Positions 42,347 to 52,087 of a stretch of DNA of 64,000 nt are shown in pieces (position 1 is the stretch's first letter; each line of letters opens with the position of its first letter). The position numbers and the translations under genes are program-made. The stretch covers positions 1 through 64,000 of the forward strand of contig NZ_AYMJ01000018.1 of NCBI RefSeq assembly GCF_000633255.1. Reading direction: 5' to 3'. The notes under the pieces are model-generated. The model saw only the letters and a list, made by a program, of their open reading frames with translations. It did no database searches and was not told the DNA's origin. This DNA is from Pseudomonas sp. H1h. GTDB lineage: Bacteria; Pseudomonadota; Gammaproteobacteria; Pseudomonadales; Pseudomonadaceae.

Positions 42347-42370
42347 GGGATGGTGTCTGGCTGGACTGGC

Positions 42371-43093
42371 CTATTTCACCTGCGGCCGATCAAACCATTC
42401 CAGCGCCGTGCGCCAGATACAGATGCCCAGAAAGTACGCCGACATCAGCAGCCACAAGCCCATTACCAGCGGATTGATCACCGGGTGGTTGAGCACCAGT
42501 GACAGGCTGCACAGCAGCCAGATCGCCGTCACCGCGATGTTGATCGGCATGAACCGGCGTACCCGGAACGGGTGGAGGAATTTCATTCGGGTGACGGTCA
42601 GCAGCGCCAGACCGATCACCGTCAACAAGGTGATCCAAGGCCCCGGGCCGATGATGTAAAGGCACAGGGCAACCACGTTCCACGCGGCGGGGAAGCCGAC
42701 GAAGTAGTTGTCCTTGCTCTTCATGTTGACGTTGCAGAAACAGAACAGCGACGACACCAGAATCAGCGACACGGTCAGCAGCAAGGTGTAGTCGGGCAGG
42801 GGAATATAACGGTAGATGAACAGCGCCGGGATGAACACGTAGGTCAGGTAGTCGATCACCAGATCGAGAATCGATCCGTCGAAACTCGGCAGCACCGATT
42901 GCACATTGACCTTGCGTGCCAGCGCCCCGTCGAGACCGTCGACGATCAACGCCACGCCCAGCCACATCAGGCAGTGGGTCGGCTGGTTTTCCAGCAGCGC
43001 GAGGGTTGCCAGAAAAGCAGTGACCACGCCGGTCGCGGTAAAACCATGGGCGCCCCATGCTTTGAGCCTGGCGATGTGTACGGTCGATATCAC
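42371..43093 (-). CDS. pcs: Phosphatidylcholine synthase
   Basis: 240 residues with about eight membrane helices. The CDP-alcohol phosphotransferase motif in its Pcs form runs DGLDGALAR at about residue 52 and continues FDGSILDLVIDY with Asp77 and Asp81. Pcs condenses CDP-diacylglycerol with choline to make phosphatidylcholine in the inner membrane. The start is a GTG at 43093 with GGAG about 10 bases upstream. The leader between 43094 and 43213 is long and contains a consensus-like AAAGGAGGTGAAC. Confidence 0.9.
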   Translation of the reverse strand: MISTVHIARLKAWGAHGFTATGVVTAFLATLALLENQPTHCLMWLGVALIVDGLDGALARKVNVQSVLPSFDGSILDLVIDYLTYVFIPALFIYRYIPLPDYTLLLTVSLILVSSLFCFCNVNMKSKDNYFVGFPAAWNVVALCLYIIGPGPWITLLTVIGLALLTVTRMKFLHPFRVRRFMPINIAVTAIWLLCSLSLVLNHPVINPLVMGLWLLMSAYFLGICIWRTALEWFDRPQVK

Positions 43094-43353
43094 GGGGGCG
43101 TTCTCCAGATAAATGAAGCAAGCCGGTTATCACCCTCGGGCAAAGGGTGCCGGCAAACCGGGTCGGGGTTGCAGCTATCGACCGGTTTGGCCGGGATAAG
43201 GTTCACCTCCTTTGAATCTTAGCTGGCCGCACAAAAAATACCTCGGCGAAATCCGCCGTCTGCGACTGGCGTCAGTCAAATGGTGTTGGCGCGATGGCTG
43301 TAGCGGTCTATCGTTGCCTGACGCAGTTAACGCCAATGCCTGAGGACGAGATC

Positions 43354-44121
43354 ATGAACACCAGCGATTTGCTCGAACAACTGCTGCGGGGCCAGGCCTC
43401 GGCAGGACAATCCAGTGGAGCCTCCGCTGGCGGTGGTCTCAATGGACTGGGCGGTTTGCTCGGCGGTCTGTTGGGCGGCGGTGCGGGCAGCGGCGCCAAC
43501 GCAGCGCCATCCGGTGGGCTGGGCGGCCTGGGCGGTTTGCTCGGTGGCCTGCTCGGCGGCGGTAGCGGCGGTGGATTGGGCGGTGCGCTCGGCGGCGCGT
43601 TGGGCGGCGGGAGTACGCAAAGCCGTTCCGGCGGCACCAATTATGCGGCGCTGGCGTCGCTGGGAATGATGGCGTTCCAGGCGTATCAGGCCTGGCAACG
43701 CAGTCAGGCCTCGGCCGCGCCACAACAGATCCCGCAAACGGCGGATCTGCTGGCCGGGCCAGAGGTCGAGGAACACAGCCATGCGGTACTGCGGGCACTG
43801 ATTGCGGCGGCCAAGGCTGACGGGCAGATCGATGACCGCGAACAGCAGATGATCAGTGGTGAAATCAGCAAACACACTGACGATCCGCAATTGCAGCAAT
43901 GGTTTGATGCCGAAGTGTCGAAACCACTGGATGCGAGCGAAGTCGCGCAGGCTGCCAAAGGTGACCCGGCCATGGCCGCCGAGATGTATCTGGTCAGTGT
44001 GATTCTGGTGGATGACCAGCAGGAAGCCGAGCGCAGCTATCTGGATGAACTGGCGGCTGCCTTGGGGATCGATCCGGATTTGCAGGTGCATCTTGAACAA
44101 CAGGCCAAAGGTCCGGCCTGA
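43354..44121 (+). CDS. DUF533/TerB-like protein with glycine-rich N-terminus
   Basis: 255 residues. The N-terminal third is a low-complexity Gly/Leu tract (repeats of GLGGLLGGLLGGG) that may insert in or bind the membrane. The C-terminal part is the TerB-like helical domain of DUF533/YebE proteins (AVLRALIAAAKADGQIDDREQQMI...YLDELAAALGI). The ATG at 43354 follows GAGGACGAG. A terminator lies directly downstream. Role unknown; the tellurite name is historical. Confidence 0.85.
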   Translation: MNTSDLLEQLLRGQASAGQSSGASAGGGLNGLGGLLGGLLGGGAGSGANAAPSGGLGGLGGLLGGLLGGGSGGGLGGALGGALGGGSTQSRSGGTNYAALASLGMMAFQAYQAWQRSQASAAPQQIPQTADLLAGPEVEEHSHAVLRALIAAAKADGQIDDREQQMISGEISKHTDDPQLQQWFDAEVSKPLDASEVAQAAKGDPAMAAEMYLVSVILVDDQQEAERSYLDELAAALGIDPDLQVHLEQQAKGPA

Positions 44122-44145
44122 CCTCGAAAACCTTTGAAAGTACGA

Positions 44146-44178
44146 GCCTCGGGCGTTCCATCCGTCCGGGGCTTTTTT
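44146..44178 (+). terminator. Rho-independent terminator after the DUF533 gene
   Basis: GCCTCGG / CCGGGGC stem (one G-U pair) followed by six T. Confidence 0.8.
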
Positions 44179-44248
44179 ACGTCGATTGAATTTTTCCGGC
44201 GGCGCGTCGCTCTTCTGCATAACAGAGCCCCACTGCGACCGGTGCGCC

Positions 44249-46849
44249 ATGAACAGGAACCTCGACGACTACAACCGCATGCGCGATTTCTCGGCGACGT
44301 CAGAGCCCGCCGCCGTCAAGCGCCGTGGCCGCAACAAGACCACTGAGCATGCCCTGCAGTTCTGCATCCAGAAGCACGACGCTTCGCACCTGCATTACGA
44401 CTTCCGCCTGGAGCTCGATGGCGCGCTCAAGAGCTGGGCGGTGCCCAAGGGGCCGTCGCTCGACCCCAAGGTCAAGCGCCTGGCAGTGCATGTCGAGGAC
44501 CATCCGCTGGATTACGCGACGTTCGAGGGCAGTATTCCCGAGGGGCATTACGGCGCTGGCGATGTGATCGTCTGGGATCGCGGCGTGTGGATTCCGCTGG
44601 AAGATCCGGCCAAGGCCTACGCCAAGGGCAAACTCAAGTTCGAGCTGCAGGGCGAGAAGTTGTCCGGTATCTGGAATCTGGTGCGCACGCATATGCCGGG
44701 CAAGAAGGAAAACTGGTTCCTGATCAAGCATCAGGACAGCGCCGCCCGCCCGCAAGACGACTACGACGTGCTCAGCGCAGAGCCGGACAGCGTGCTCAGC
44801 GAGCGGACCCTGATCAGCAAACCGAGGCTCGCCGCCGAGCAAGCCAAACCGCTGAAAAAAGCCCCGGCCAAACCGCGCAAGGCAGCGTCCGGAACGCTCA
44901 CCGGTGCGCGCAAGGCCAAGCTTGCGGCGCAACTCAAGCCGCAACTGGCGACCCTGGTCGACAGCGCACCCGAAGGGCAGTGGAGTTACGAGATCAAGTT
45001 CGACGGTTACCGGATCATGGCCCGCATCGATCACGATCAAGTGCAGCTATTCACCCGCAACGGCCACGACTGGACCCACAAACTGCCGCAACAGGCGCAG
45101 GCGCTGGCCGCGCTGGGGCTGGAGTCGGCGTGGCTGGACGGCGAAATGGTGGTGGCCGACGAGCAAGGCGTGCCGGACTTTCAGGCGCTGCAAAACGCCT
45201 TCGAAGCCGGGCGCAGCGGCCACATTGTCTATTACCTGTTCGACTTGCCGTATCTCAACGGCGTCGACTTGCGCGAAGTGCCGGTCGAGGAGCGTCGCGC
45301 GGCGCTGTCCACGGTGTTGGGTGCGCACGAGCAGCCCCTGCTGCGCTTTTCCGAAGCCTTCGACGAAGCCCCGGACGCGCTGCTCAACAGCGCCTGCCAG
45401 ATGCAGATGGAAGGGTTGATCGGCAAACGCCTCGGCTCGCCTTATGTGTCGCGGCGCAGCAGCGACTGGATCAAGCTCAAGTGCAAACATCGGCAGGAAT
45501 TCGTGATCGTCGGCTACACCGATCCGAAAGGCGCGCGCAGTGCCTTCGGGGCGCTGTTGTTGGGTTTGCATGATCGCGACAGCGGTGAGTTGCGCTACGC
45601 CGGCAAGGTCGGCACCGGGTTTAACGACGCCACGCTGAAAAGCATCCTCGCCCAACTCAAGCCGTTGCAGGTGAAGAAGGCGCCAGTGGTCAATCCGCCA
45701 AGTGGCTTCGAGGCCAAAGGCGTGCACTGGCTCAAGCCGAACCTGCTGGCGGAAGTGGCGTTCGCCGAAATGACCAAGGAAGGCTCGGTGCGTCACGCCG
45801 TGTTCCATGGTCTGCGCAATGACAAACCGGCCAAAGCGATAACCGAGGAGCGCGCGAAAACCGTGAAGACGCCAGCCAAAGCCAGCTCATCAAAAAAAGC
45901 CGCTGCATCAACGAAAGCCGCAGCGTCGAAGACATCCGACGCTGCGCCGTCGCAGCTTGGCCTCGCCAGCGGCAAGGTGCGCATCACCCACCCCGACCGG
46001 GTGATCGATGCGGTCAGCGGCACCACCAAGATGCAACTGGCCGAGTATTACGCCAGCGTCGCCGAGTGGATCCTGCCGCAACTCAAAGACCGTCCGGTGG
46101 CATTGGTGCGGGCGCCGGACGGCATCGCCGGCGAACTGTTCTTCCAGAAAAACGCCGAGCGCCTGGCGATTCCCGGCATCACTACGCTGGACAAGGACGT
46201 CACCGGCCAGCCGGTAATGCTGATCAACAACGCCGAAGCGTTGATCGGCGCGGTGCAGATGAGCACGGTCGAGTTGCACACCTGGAATGCCACGACAGTC
46301 GATCTGGACAAGCCAGATCGCTTTGTCCTCGATCTTGACCCGGACCCTGCACTGCCGTGGAAAAGCATGGTCGAAGCCACCACGCTGACCCTGACCGTGC
46401 TCGATGAACTGGGGCTCAAGGCGTTTCTCAAGACCAGCGGCGGCAAGGGCATTCACCTGGTGGTGCCGTTGACCCGCAAGCATGGCTGGGATGAGGTCAA
46501 AGACTTCAGCCATGCGATCGTCAGTCACATGGCGAAGCTTTTGCCAGAGCGGTTTTGCGCAGTGTCCGGGCCGAAAAATCGCGTAGGGCGGATCTTCATC
46601 GATTACCTGCGCAACGGCTTGGGTGCTACTACCATTTGTGCCTACGCGGCGCGCACCCGCGAAGGGTTGCCGGTATCGGTGCCGTTGTTTCGCGAAGAGG
46701 TGGCCGAGATCAAGGGCGGCAATCAGTGGAACATCAGCAACGTCCATGAGCGCCTGAACGAGGTCGGCGACGCGCCGTGGGCTGACCTGAAGAAAACCCG
46801 CCAGAGCATCACCGCCGAGATGCGCAAGCGGGTAGGTATGAAAAAGTAA
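44249..46849 (+). CDS. ligD: Multifunctional ATP-dependent DNA ligase D (non-homologous end joining)
   Basis: 866 residues with the Pseudomonas order of domains. A 3'-phosphoesterase (about 35-190, HDASHLHYDFRLELDG) comes first. The ATP-dependent ligase follows (about 220-525), with AMP-accepting Lys250 in YEIKFDGYR and C-terminal segment FVIVGYTDPKG. After a Lys/Ala-rich linker (about 530-570) comes the primase/polymerase domain with catalytic DLD at 695-697 and TSGGKGIHLVVPL. It joins double-strand breaks with Ku, whose gene is not in the window. The ATG at 44249 is preferred over an earlier in-frame start because MNRNLDDYNR is the usual N-terminus. Confidence 0.95.
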   Translation: MNRNLDDYNRMRDFSATSEPAAVKRRGRNKTTEHALQFCIQKHDASHLHYDFRLELDGALKSWAVPKGPSLDPKVKRLAVHVEDHPLDYATFEGSIPEGHYGAGDVIVWDRGVWIPLEDPAKAYAKGKLKFELQGEKLSGIWNLVRTHMPGKKENWFLIKHQDSAARPQDDYDVLSAEPDSVLSERTLISKPRLAAEQAKPLKKAPAKPRKAASGTLTGARKAKLAAQLKPQLATLVDSAPEGQWSYEIKFDGYRIMARIDHDQVQLFTRNGHDWTHKLPQQAQALAALGLESAWLDGEMVVADEQGVPDFQALQNAFEAGRSGHIVYYLFDLPYLNGVDLREVPVEERRAALSTVLGAHEQPLLRFSEAFDEAPDALLNSACQMQMEGLIGKRLGSPYVSRRSSDWIKLKCKHRQEFVIVGYTDPKGARSAFGALLLGLHDRDSGELRYAGKVGTGFNDATLKSILAQLKPLQVKKAPVVNPPSGFEAKGVHWLKPNLLAEVAFAEMTKEGSVRHAVFHGLRNDKPAKAITEERAKTVKTPAKASSSKKAAASTKAAASKTSDAAPSQLGLASGKVRITHPDRVIDAVSGTTKMQLAEYYASVAEWILPQLKDRPVALVRAPDGIAGELFFQKNAERLAIPGITTLDKDVTGQPVMLINNAEALIGAVQMSTVELHTWNATTVDLDKPDRFVLDLDPDPALPWKSMVEATTLTLTVLDELGLKAFLKTSGGKGIHLVVPLTRKHGWDEVKDFSHAIVSHMAKLLPERFCAVSGPKNRVGRIFIDYLRNGLGATTICAYAARTREGLPVSVPLFREEVAEIKGGNQWNISNVHERLNEVGDAPWADLKKTRQSITAEMRKRVGMKK

Positions 46850-47260
46850 TCAGGTGTCGCGCAGCAAGTCGTGGGCGTTGAGCAGCTCGAAGGCGATTTC
46901 GGGGTGGTTGTTCAGGCCCCGGCGAATTGCTGCCGGAATCGACTTGCGTGTCTTGCGGCACAGTCCCGGCAGCGCCTCGATCTGTATGTCGATACCGAGC
47001 ATCGTGCGCACTTCATGAAAGCCCGGTGAGACTTCCACCCGTACGCCCAATTGCTCGTACATGCGGTTTTGCAGATGCCGCAGGTCGGCAAGATCCTTGA
47101 GTTGTTCCAGGCGAGCGAGGAGGATTTTTTCCTGCTCGCGAGTCAGCCGCAGGATGCGCAGATCCGTGCCGGGCGTCTCCAGCAATGATTCGCGCCCGCA
47201 ATCGCAGGCGCCGGGCGGGCAAGGTGAGCGCAAAGGCACAACGGGCGCAAGAGTCGTCAT
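46850..47260 (-). CDS. Conserved hypothetical protein with N-terminal Cys cluster
   Basis: 136 residues, family not recognised. Three cysteines near the N-terminus (Cys14, Cys19, Cys21 in CPPGACDCG) are followed by a long charged helix (LTREQEKILLARLEQLKDLADLRHLQNRMYEQL) likely to form a coiled coil, and a C-terminal helical region. The ATG at 47260 has GGAG just upstream. It ends one base after ligD on the opposite strand. A metal site or coiled-coil dimer is possible. Confidence 0.65.
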   Translation of the reverse strand: MTTLAPVVPLRSPCPPGACDCGRESLLETPGTDLRILRLTREQEKILLARLEQLKDLADLRHLQNRMYEQLGVRVEVSPGFHEVRTMLGIDIQIEALPGLCRKTRKSIPAAIRRGLNNHPEIAFELLNAHDLLRDT

Positions 47261-47340
47261 GGCCTCCATCATAGAGGCCGTCGGACAGTTTTGCCTATGT
47301 GCCTTCAGCTGCCATCCATCGGCCGCGTTATCCCTGGCAG

Positions 47341-47655
47341 CTACTGATTCAGACCTTCGTAATGCACCAGAATCGCATTGGCAAGGTCTTCATCGCTGGC
47401 GTTCAGACCAGGGTTGTCGTGGCGTACCTGTTGCAACACCGACTCAAGATAAACCCCACGGATGGCCCCGCCGCTAGCGACAAACGCTGACAGGTCGTCG
47501 CGTGCCGGAATCACCATTTTGTGATCCTTGAAGGTCGAGTACAGCGAGGCGGAAACACCCGCCGAGGTGGCGACGTCTCCGGCATCGACACGAGCCAGAG
47601 CCGAGCCGACAGGGAGGCACAGCAGGAGAGAAGAAACGAGCACTAACTTGCGCAT
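47341..47655 (-). CDS. DUF2388 exported protein
   Basis: 104 residues with a signal peptide (MRKLVLVSSLLLCLPVGSALA). The mature part, beginning RVDAGDVATSAGVSASLYSTFKD and including GGAIRGVYLESVLQQVR, matches the small Pseudomonas periplasmic family DUF2388. The ATG at 47655 with upstream GGAGGAA starts the signal peptide. Function unknown. Confidence 0.83.
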   Translation of the reverse strand: MRKLVLVSSLLLCLPVGSALARVDAGDVATSAGVSASLYSTFKDHKMVIPARDDLSAFVASGGAIRGVYLESVLQQVRHDNPGLNASDEDLANAILVHYEGLNQ

Positions 47656-47844
47656 GACGGTGTTCCTCCACAAGCGCGAAGCAAAAAGGAAGGACTACAT
47701 AATCTCAGAGGTGAACCGCTTGCCGGAGTTCCATTCGCACGCACGGATACTTGCTGAAACGCTCTGGGGCGGCGCATTCGCGCAAATAGGCTTAACTGAA
47801 ATCCTGACAGGCGCATTCCAGCGAGCCTCAGGGAGGAACCCACG

Positions 47845-49458
47845 GTGTCGATCAAATTGCGTTTGCGGTTGCTGATTGCAACCAGCCTGCTGACGGCGCT
47901 GATCGTGAGTCTGGTCAGCTATGTGGGGAATATGCGCATGTCCGGCGCGGTGGACGACAATGCGGTGAGCATGACCGCGCTGCGCAATCACATGGAAGCC
48001 GACATGATGCACGACGCGCTGCGCGCCGACGTGTATTCGGCGATGCTGGTGGGCCTGGGCAAAAGCACTGGCACGGCGGCCGAGGTGCGGGATTCGATCA
48101 ACGAGCACGCGACGCACTTTCGCGAGGTGCTGGAGGCAAACCTCAAACTGCCGGTCAACCCGACGATCAAGGCTGCGCTGGAACACATCAAGCCCAGCCT
48201 GGACACCTACATCGAGGCGGCCGGGCGCATCGTCGGCCTCGCACTGGACAACCCGGACAGTGCCCAGCGGGAACTGGGCACGTTCAATGCCGCGTTCAGT
48301 CAACTCGAAGCGCAGATGGCCGGGCTCAGCGAACTGATCGAAAGCAATACCCACGACACCCGTCACGCCACTGAAAGCGCCATTCGCAACGCCAACATCG
48401 CCCTCGGTGCGGTGTTGCTCGCCAGCCTGTCGCTGTTGTTGGCGCAAGGGCGCTGGGTGACCCGCAGCATCATGGGGCCGCTGAAGTCCGCCAACCACAT
48501 CGCTCAAAGCATTGCCCACGGCAACCTCAGCGAAGCGATCAGCGAACCCGCCGGCAAGGACGAGGCCAGCACGCTGATCCGCAGCCTGGCGACCATGCAG
48601 CGCGATCTGCGCGACATGATCGACGTGGTGCGACGCAACGCCCATGGCGTCAGCGGCATGAGCGAGCAGTTGAGCCACGGCTGCCATCAGGTGGCCGACA
48701 GCAGTCAGCAGCAAAGCGCTGCCGCCGGCACCATGGCCGCTGCCGCCAGCCAGATGACTGCCAGCATCGAGGACATCACCCGCCACGCCGAACGTGCGCT
48801 GGGCATGGCCAATCAGGCCGAGTCGCTGGCCAAGAGTGGCGGACAGGTGATCCATCAGGTGGTCAGCGACATGGACGACATCGCCCGCTCGGCGCAGCAG
48901 TCGGCGCAGGTCATCCGCACGCTGGATCAGGAATCCGAAGGCATTTTCAACATCATTCAAGTGATCAAGAGCATTGCCGATCAGACCAACCTGCTGGCGC
49001 TCAACGCGGCCATCGAAGCGGCGCGGGCCGGTGAGCAGGGCAGGGGCTTTGCGGTGGTGGCCGATGAGGTACGCAGCCTGGCTGCGCGCACCAGCGCTTC
49101 AACCCAGGAAATCGCCGCCATGGTCGCGCGCATCCAGCACAGCACCCGCGAGGCGGTCAGCAGCATGGAGGCGGGTGTGGCGCAGGTCGACAAGGGCATG
49201 GCGGTCACGGCCGAAGTCGAACGGGCGATTCGCGAAATCCTCGACGCTACCCTCAGCACCACGCAACTGGTCAACGACATCACCCGCACCATCGGCGAGC
49301 AGAGCCAGGCCAGCAACGAAATAGCCCATCAGGTGGAAATGATCGCCGGCATGTCGGAGGGCAACAGCAAGGTAATCGGGCAGACGGCCAATACGACGGA
49401 TGAGTTGTCGAGTCTGGCGGGGGCATTGGCGTTGTCGGTGGATCGGTTTCGGTTGTAG
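47845..49458 (+). CDS. Methyl-accepting chemotaxis protein
   Basis: 537 residues. TM1 (about 8-28), a periplasmic four-helix ligand-binding region (about 30-185), TM2 (about 190-206), a HAMP domain, and a long signalling coiled coil with the conserved tip DQTNLLALNAAIEAARAGEQGRGFAVVADEVR. It signals through CheA/CheW to control swimming. The ligand is unknown. The GTG start at 47845 has a strong GGAGG site. There is no CheB/CheR-tethering tail. Confidence 0.93.
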   Translation: MSIKLRLRLLIATSLLTALIVSLVSYVGNMRMSGAVDDNAVSMTALRNHMEADMMHDALRADVYSAMLVGLGKSTGTAAEVRDSINEHATHFREVLEANLKLPVNPTIKAALEHIKPSLDTYIEAAGRIVGLALDNPDSAQRELGTFNAAFSQLEAQMAGLSELIESNTHDTRHATESAIRNANIALGAVLLASLSLLLAQGRWVTRSIMGPLKSANHIAQSIAHGNLSEAISEPAGKDEASTLIRSLATMQRDLRDMIDVVRRNAHGVSGMSEQLSHGCHQVADSSQQQSAAAGTMAAAASQMTASIEDITRHAERALGMANQAESLAKSGGQVIHQVVSDMDDIARSAQQSAQVIRTLDQESEGIFNIIQVIKSIADQTNLLALNAAIEAARAGEQGRGFAVVADEVRSLAARTSASTQEIAAMVARIQHSTREAVSSMEAGVAQVDKGMAVTAEVERAIREILDATLSTTQLVNDITRTIGEQSQASNEIAHQVEMIAGMSEGNSKVIGQTANTTDELSSLAGALALSVDRFRL

Positions 49459-49940
49459 TGGGGAGTGTTTGAACTATCGCCATCGCGCGCAGGCGAAGGC
49501 CTGCAGGGGTTGGCAGTGTTATGTAGGCGTGAACCTGCTCGCGATGGGACCAGCCCGGGCACCACAGCTTTCGGGGTCATGTTCAGCCCGGATTGGCCGA
49601 TAATGCCCAGAGCGGAAAAAGACTCTCAAGTCGGGAACAGACGCGCGGGTTTGCCCTGACGTGATATTCTTCGCGCCAACTTGGTTTGACCTTATTCAGT
49701 TTGCTTGCCGTTTGGCAGGCTGACGGAATCCCTGTCGCTCAAGTAGCTGAAGCCAATAATGATAAAAAGTCAGTTCAGAAGGGACATTAACTGAGGTCGA
49801 TGCGGTACGTCGGCCTTGTGTGCCCACCCGTCAAAATTGCAGTGTGAAGGTGCCCGCGACCCTGGCCTGAGTGTCGCGAAAAAAGGCCCTCATACCCACA
49901 ACAGCGGCGGGCGGAAGGCGTTTTATCATAGGTGTAACGG
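49459..49940. other. 482-bp intergenic region upstream of mqo
   Basis: It holds one degenerate REP (GTAGGCGTGAACCTGCTCGCGATGGG at about 49522-49550), a short hairpin GCTTGCCGTTTGGCAGGC near 49704, and the mqo leader. I find no convincing gene or RNA. Confidence 0.6.
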
Positions 49941-51587
49941 ATGTTTAAGAAAGTGAACACAGCCTTGCTAGGGCTGGCTTTGGCGATGGGGATGTCGTCT
50001 GCCAATGCTGAAGAAGCGAAGAAAGTCGACGTTCTGCTGATCGGCGGCGGCATCATGAGCACCACCCTGGGTGTGTGGATCAATGAGCTGGAGCCTAGCT
50101 GGTCGATGGAAATGGTCGAGCGCCTCGATGGCGTCGCCCTGGAAAGCTCCAACGGCTGGAACAACGCCGGTACCGGTCACTCGGCGCTGGCCGAGCTGAA
50201 CTACACCCCGGAAGACGACAAAGGCAACGTGACGATCCCGAAAGCTGTCGAGATCAACGAAGCGTTCCAGGTGTCCCGTCAGTTCTGGGCCTGGCAGGTT
50301 CAGCAAGGTGTTCTGAAGAACCCTCGCTCGTTCATCAACACCACGCCGCACATGAGCTTCGTGTGGGGTGATGACAACATCAAGTTCCTGAAAAAACGCT
50401 ACGAAGCCCTGCAGGCGAGCCCGCTGTTCGCCGGCATGCAGTACTCCGAAGACCCGGCTGTGATCAAGAAGTGGGTCCCGCTGATGATGGAAGGGCGTGA
50501 CCCGAACCAGAAAATCGCGGCCACCTGGAGCCCGCTGGGTACCGACATGAACTTCGGCGAAATCACCCGCCAGTTCGCCGGTTACCTGCAGACCAAGCCT
50601 AACTTCGACCTGAAGCTGTCGAGCGAAGTCGAAGACATCACCAAGAACGCCGACGGCACCTGGCGCGTCAGCTACAAAAACCTGAAAGACGGCACCAAGA
50701 CCGAAACCGACGCCAAGTTCGTGTTCATCGGCGCCGGTGGCGGCGCTCTGCACCTGCTGCAGAAGTCGGGCATTCCTGAAGCCAAGGAATACGCAGGCTT
50801 CCCGGTCGGCGGCTCGTTCCTGGTGACCGATAACCCGGCCATCGCCGAGCAGCACCTGGCCAAGGCTTACGGTAAAGCTTCGGTTGGCGCACCGCCGATG
50901 TCGGTTCCGCACCTGGACACCCGTGTCCTGGACGGCAAGCGCGTTATCCTGTTTGGCCCATTCGCGACCTTCAGCACCAAGTTCCTCAAAGAAGGCTCGT
51001 ACCTGGACCTGCTGACCAGCACCACCACCCACAACATCTGGCCTATGACCAAGGTCGGCATCAAGGAATACCCGCTGGTCGAGTACCTGGCCGGTCAACT
51101 GATGCTGTCGGATGAAGACCGTCTGAACGCGCTGAAGGAATACTTCCCGAACGCCAAAGCCGAAGACTGGCGCCTGTGGCAAGCCGGCCAACGCGTGCAA
51201 ATCATCAAGCGTGATGAAGCCGCTGGCGGCGTGCTGAAACTGGGCACCGAAATCGTTGCTGCACAAGACGGCTCCATCGCCGGCCTGCTGGGCGCATCGC
51301 CAGGCGCGTCGACCGCTGCACCGATCATGCTGAGCGTGTTGCAGAAAGTCTTCAAAGACAAAGTCGCAACCCCTGAGTGGCAAGCCAAGCTGCACCAGAT
51401 CGTTCCAAGCTACGGCACCCAGCTGAACAACGATCCGGCCAAAGTGGCACAAGAGTGGGCGTACACCGCCAAGATCCTCGAACTGCCAACGCCTCCGGTA
51501 ATTGGTCAGGCGGCTGCTCCGGCGGCACCTGCAGCTGAAAAAGCTGAAGCACCAAAGGAAAATGCTGCACGTGACATGGCTCTGTAA
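49941..51587 (+). CDS. mqo: Malate:quinone oxidoreductase with N-terminal signal peptide
   Basis: 548 residues. The FAD-binding motif is LLIGGGIMSTTLG (about 32-44); ESSNGWNNAGTGHSA and the C-terminal LGASPGASTAAPIM are Mqo hallmarks. The enzyme oxidises malate to oxaloacetate and passes electrons to quinone. Unlike classical Mqo, it begins with a typical Sec signal (MFKKVNTALLGLALAMGMSSANA, cleavage before EEAKK), so it may face the periplasm. The C-terminal Ala/Pro/Glu tail is low complexity. Codon use is strongly biased, as in highly expressed genes. A two-way terminator follows. Confidence 0.93.
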   Translation: MFKKVNTALLGLALAMGMSSANAEEAKKVDVLLIGGGIMSTTLGVWINELEPSWSMEMVERLDGVALESSNGWNNAGTGHSALAELNYTPEDDKGNVTIPKAVEINEAFQVSRQFWAWQVQQGVLKNPRSFINTTPHMSFVWGDDNIKFLKKRYEALQASPLFAGMQYSEDPAVIKKWVPLMMEGRDPNQKIAATWSPLGTDMNFGEITRQFAGYLQTKPNFDLKLSSEVEDITKNADGTWRVSYKNLKDGTKTETDAKFVFIGAGGGALHLLQKSGIPEAKEYAGFPVGGSFLVTDNPAIAEQHLAKAYGKASVGAPPMSVPHLDTRVLDGKRVILFGPFATFSTKFLKEGSYLDLLTSTTTHNIWPMTKVGIKEYPLVEYLAGQLMLSDEDRLNALKEYFPNAKAEDWRLWQAGQRVQIIKRDEAAGGVLKLGTEIVAAQDGSIAGLLGASPGASTAAPIMLSVLQKVFKDKVATPEWQAKLHQIVPSYGTQLNNDPAKVAQEWAYTAKILELPTPPVIGQAAAPAAPAAEKAEAPKENAARDMAL

Positions 51588-51600
51588 CTAGACGCCATTC

Positions 51601-51648
51601 GCACAAAAGCCCACTGAACCGGTAACGGTCAGTGGGCTTTTTTTGTGC
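51601..51648. terminator. Bidirectional terminator after mqo
   Basis: GCACAAAAGCCCACTGAACC pairs with GGTCAGTGGGC and an eight-T run followed by GTGC, shared by convergent mqo and the SnoaL-like gene. Confidence 0.92.
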
Positions 51649-51655
51649 CTCGGGT

Positions 51656-52087
51656 CTACCTGGGTTTTGCGCTCGCAAGATACGCCCCAAGCTTGCGCCC
51701 CATCTCGTCCCCCAACGCCTGCAACCCGCTCAGCGGCCGCACCATCACTTCGAATTCGACAATCTTCCCGCGCTCGTCAAAGCGAATCATGTCGATCCCC
51801 TTCAGCTCTTTCGCCCCCACTTTGGCGCTGAACTCCAAAACCACACTCAAGCCGTCGGCAGTTGCCAGTTCGCGGTGGTATTTGAAGTCCTCAAACACGT
51901 CGAACACGGTGTTGAGGATCATCGTCACTACCTGAGCGCCGGGGTAAGGCGTGTGGGCCATGGGCGAGCGGAACACCGCGTCGGGGTCGAGCAGCTCGGA
52001 CAGGGCCTTGAGATTGCCGGTGCGGATCATCTCGTGCCAGCGCTTCAATGACTCGGCGGCGTTGGGGTGCAGGTTCAGGTCGGACAT
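51656..52087 (-). CDS. SnoaL/NTF2-like protein
   Basis: 143 residues forming one NTF2-like cone domain: SLKRWHEMIRTGNLKALSELLDPDAVFRSPM, VVLEFSAKVGAKELKGIDMIRFDERGKIVEFEVMVRP. Such proteins are small-molecule isomerases, cyclases or non-catalytic binders. No substrate can be assigned. Confidence 0.83.
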   Translation of the reverse strand: MSDLNLHPNAAESLKRWHEMIRTGNLKALSELLDPDAVFRSPMAHTPYPGAQVVTMILNTVFDVFEDFKYHRELATADGLSVVLEFSAKVGAKELKGIDMIRFDERGKIVEFEVMVRPLSGLQALGDEMGRKLGAYLASAKPR

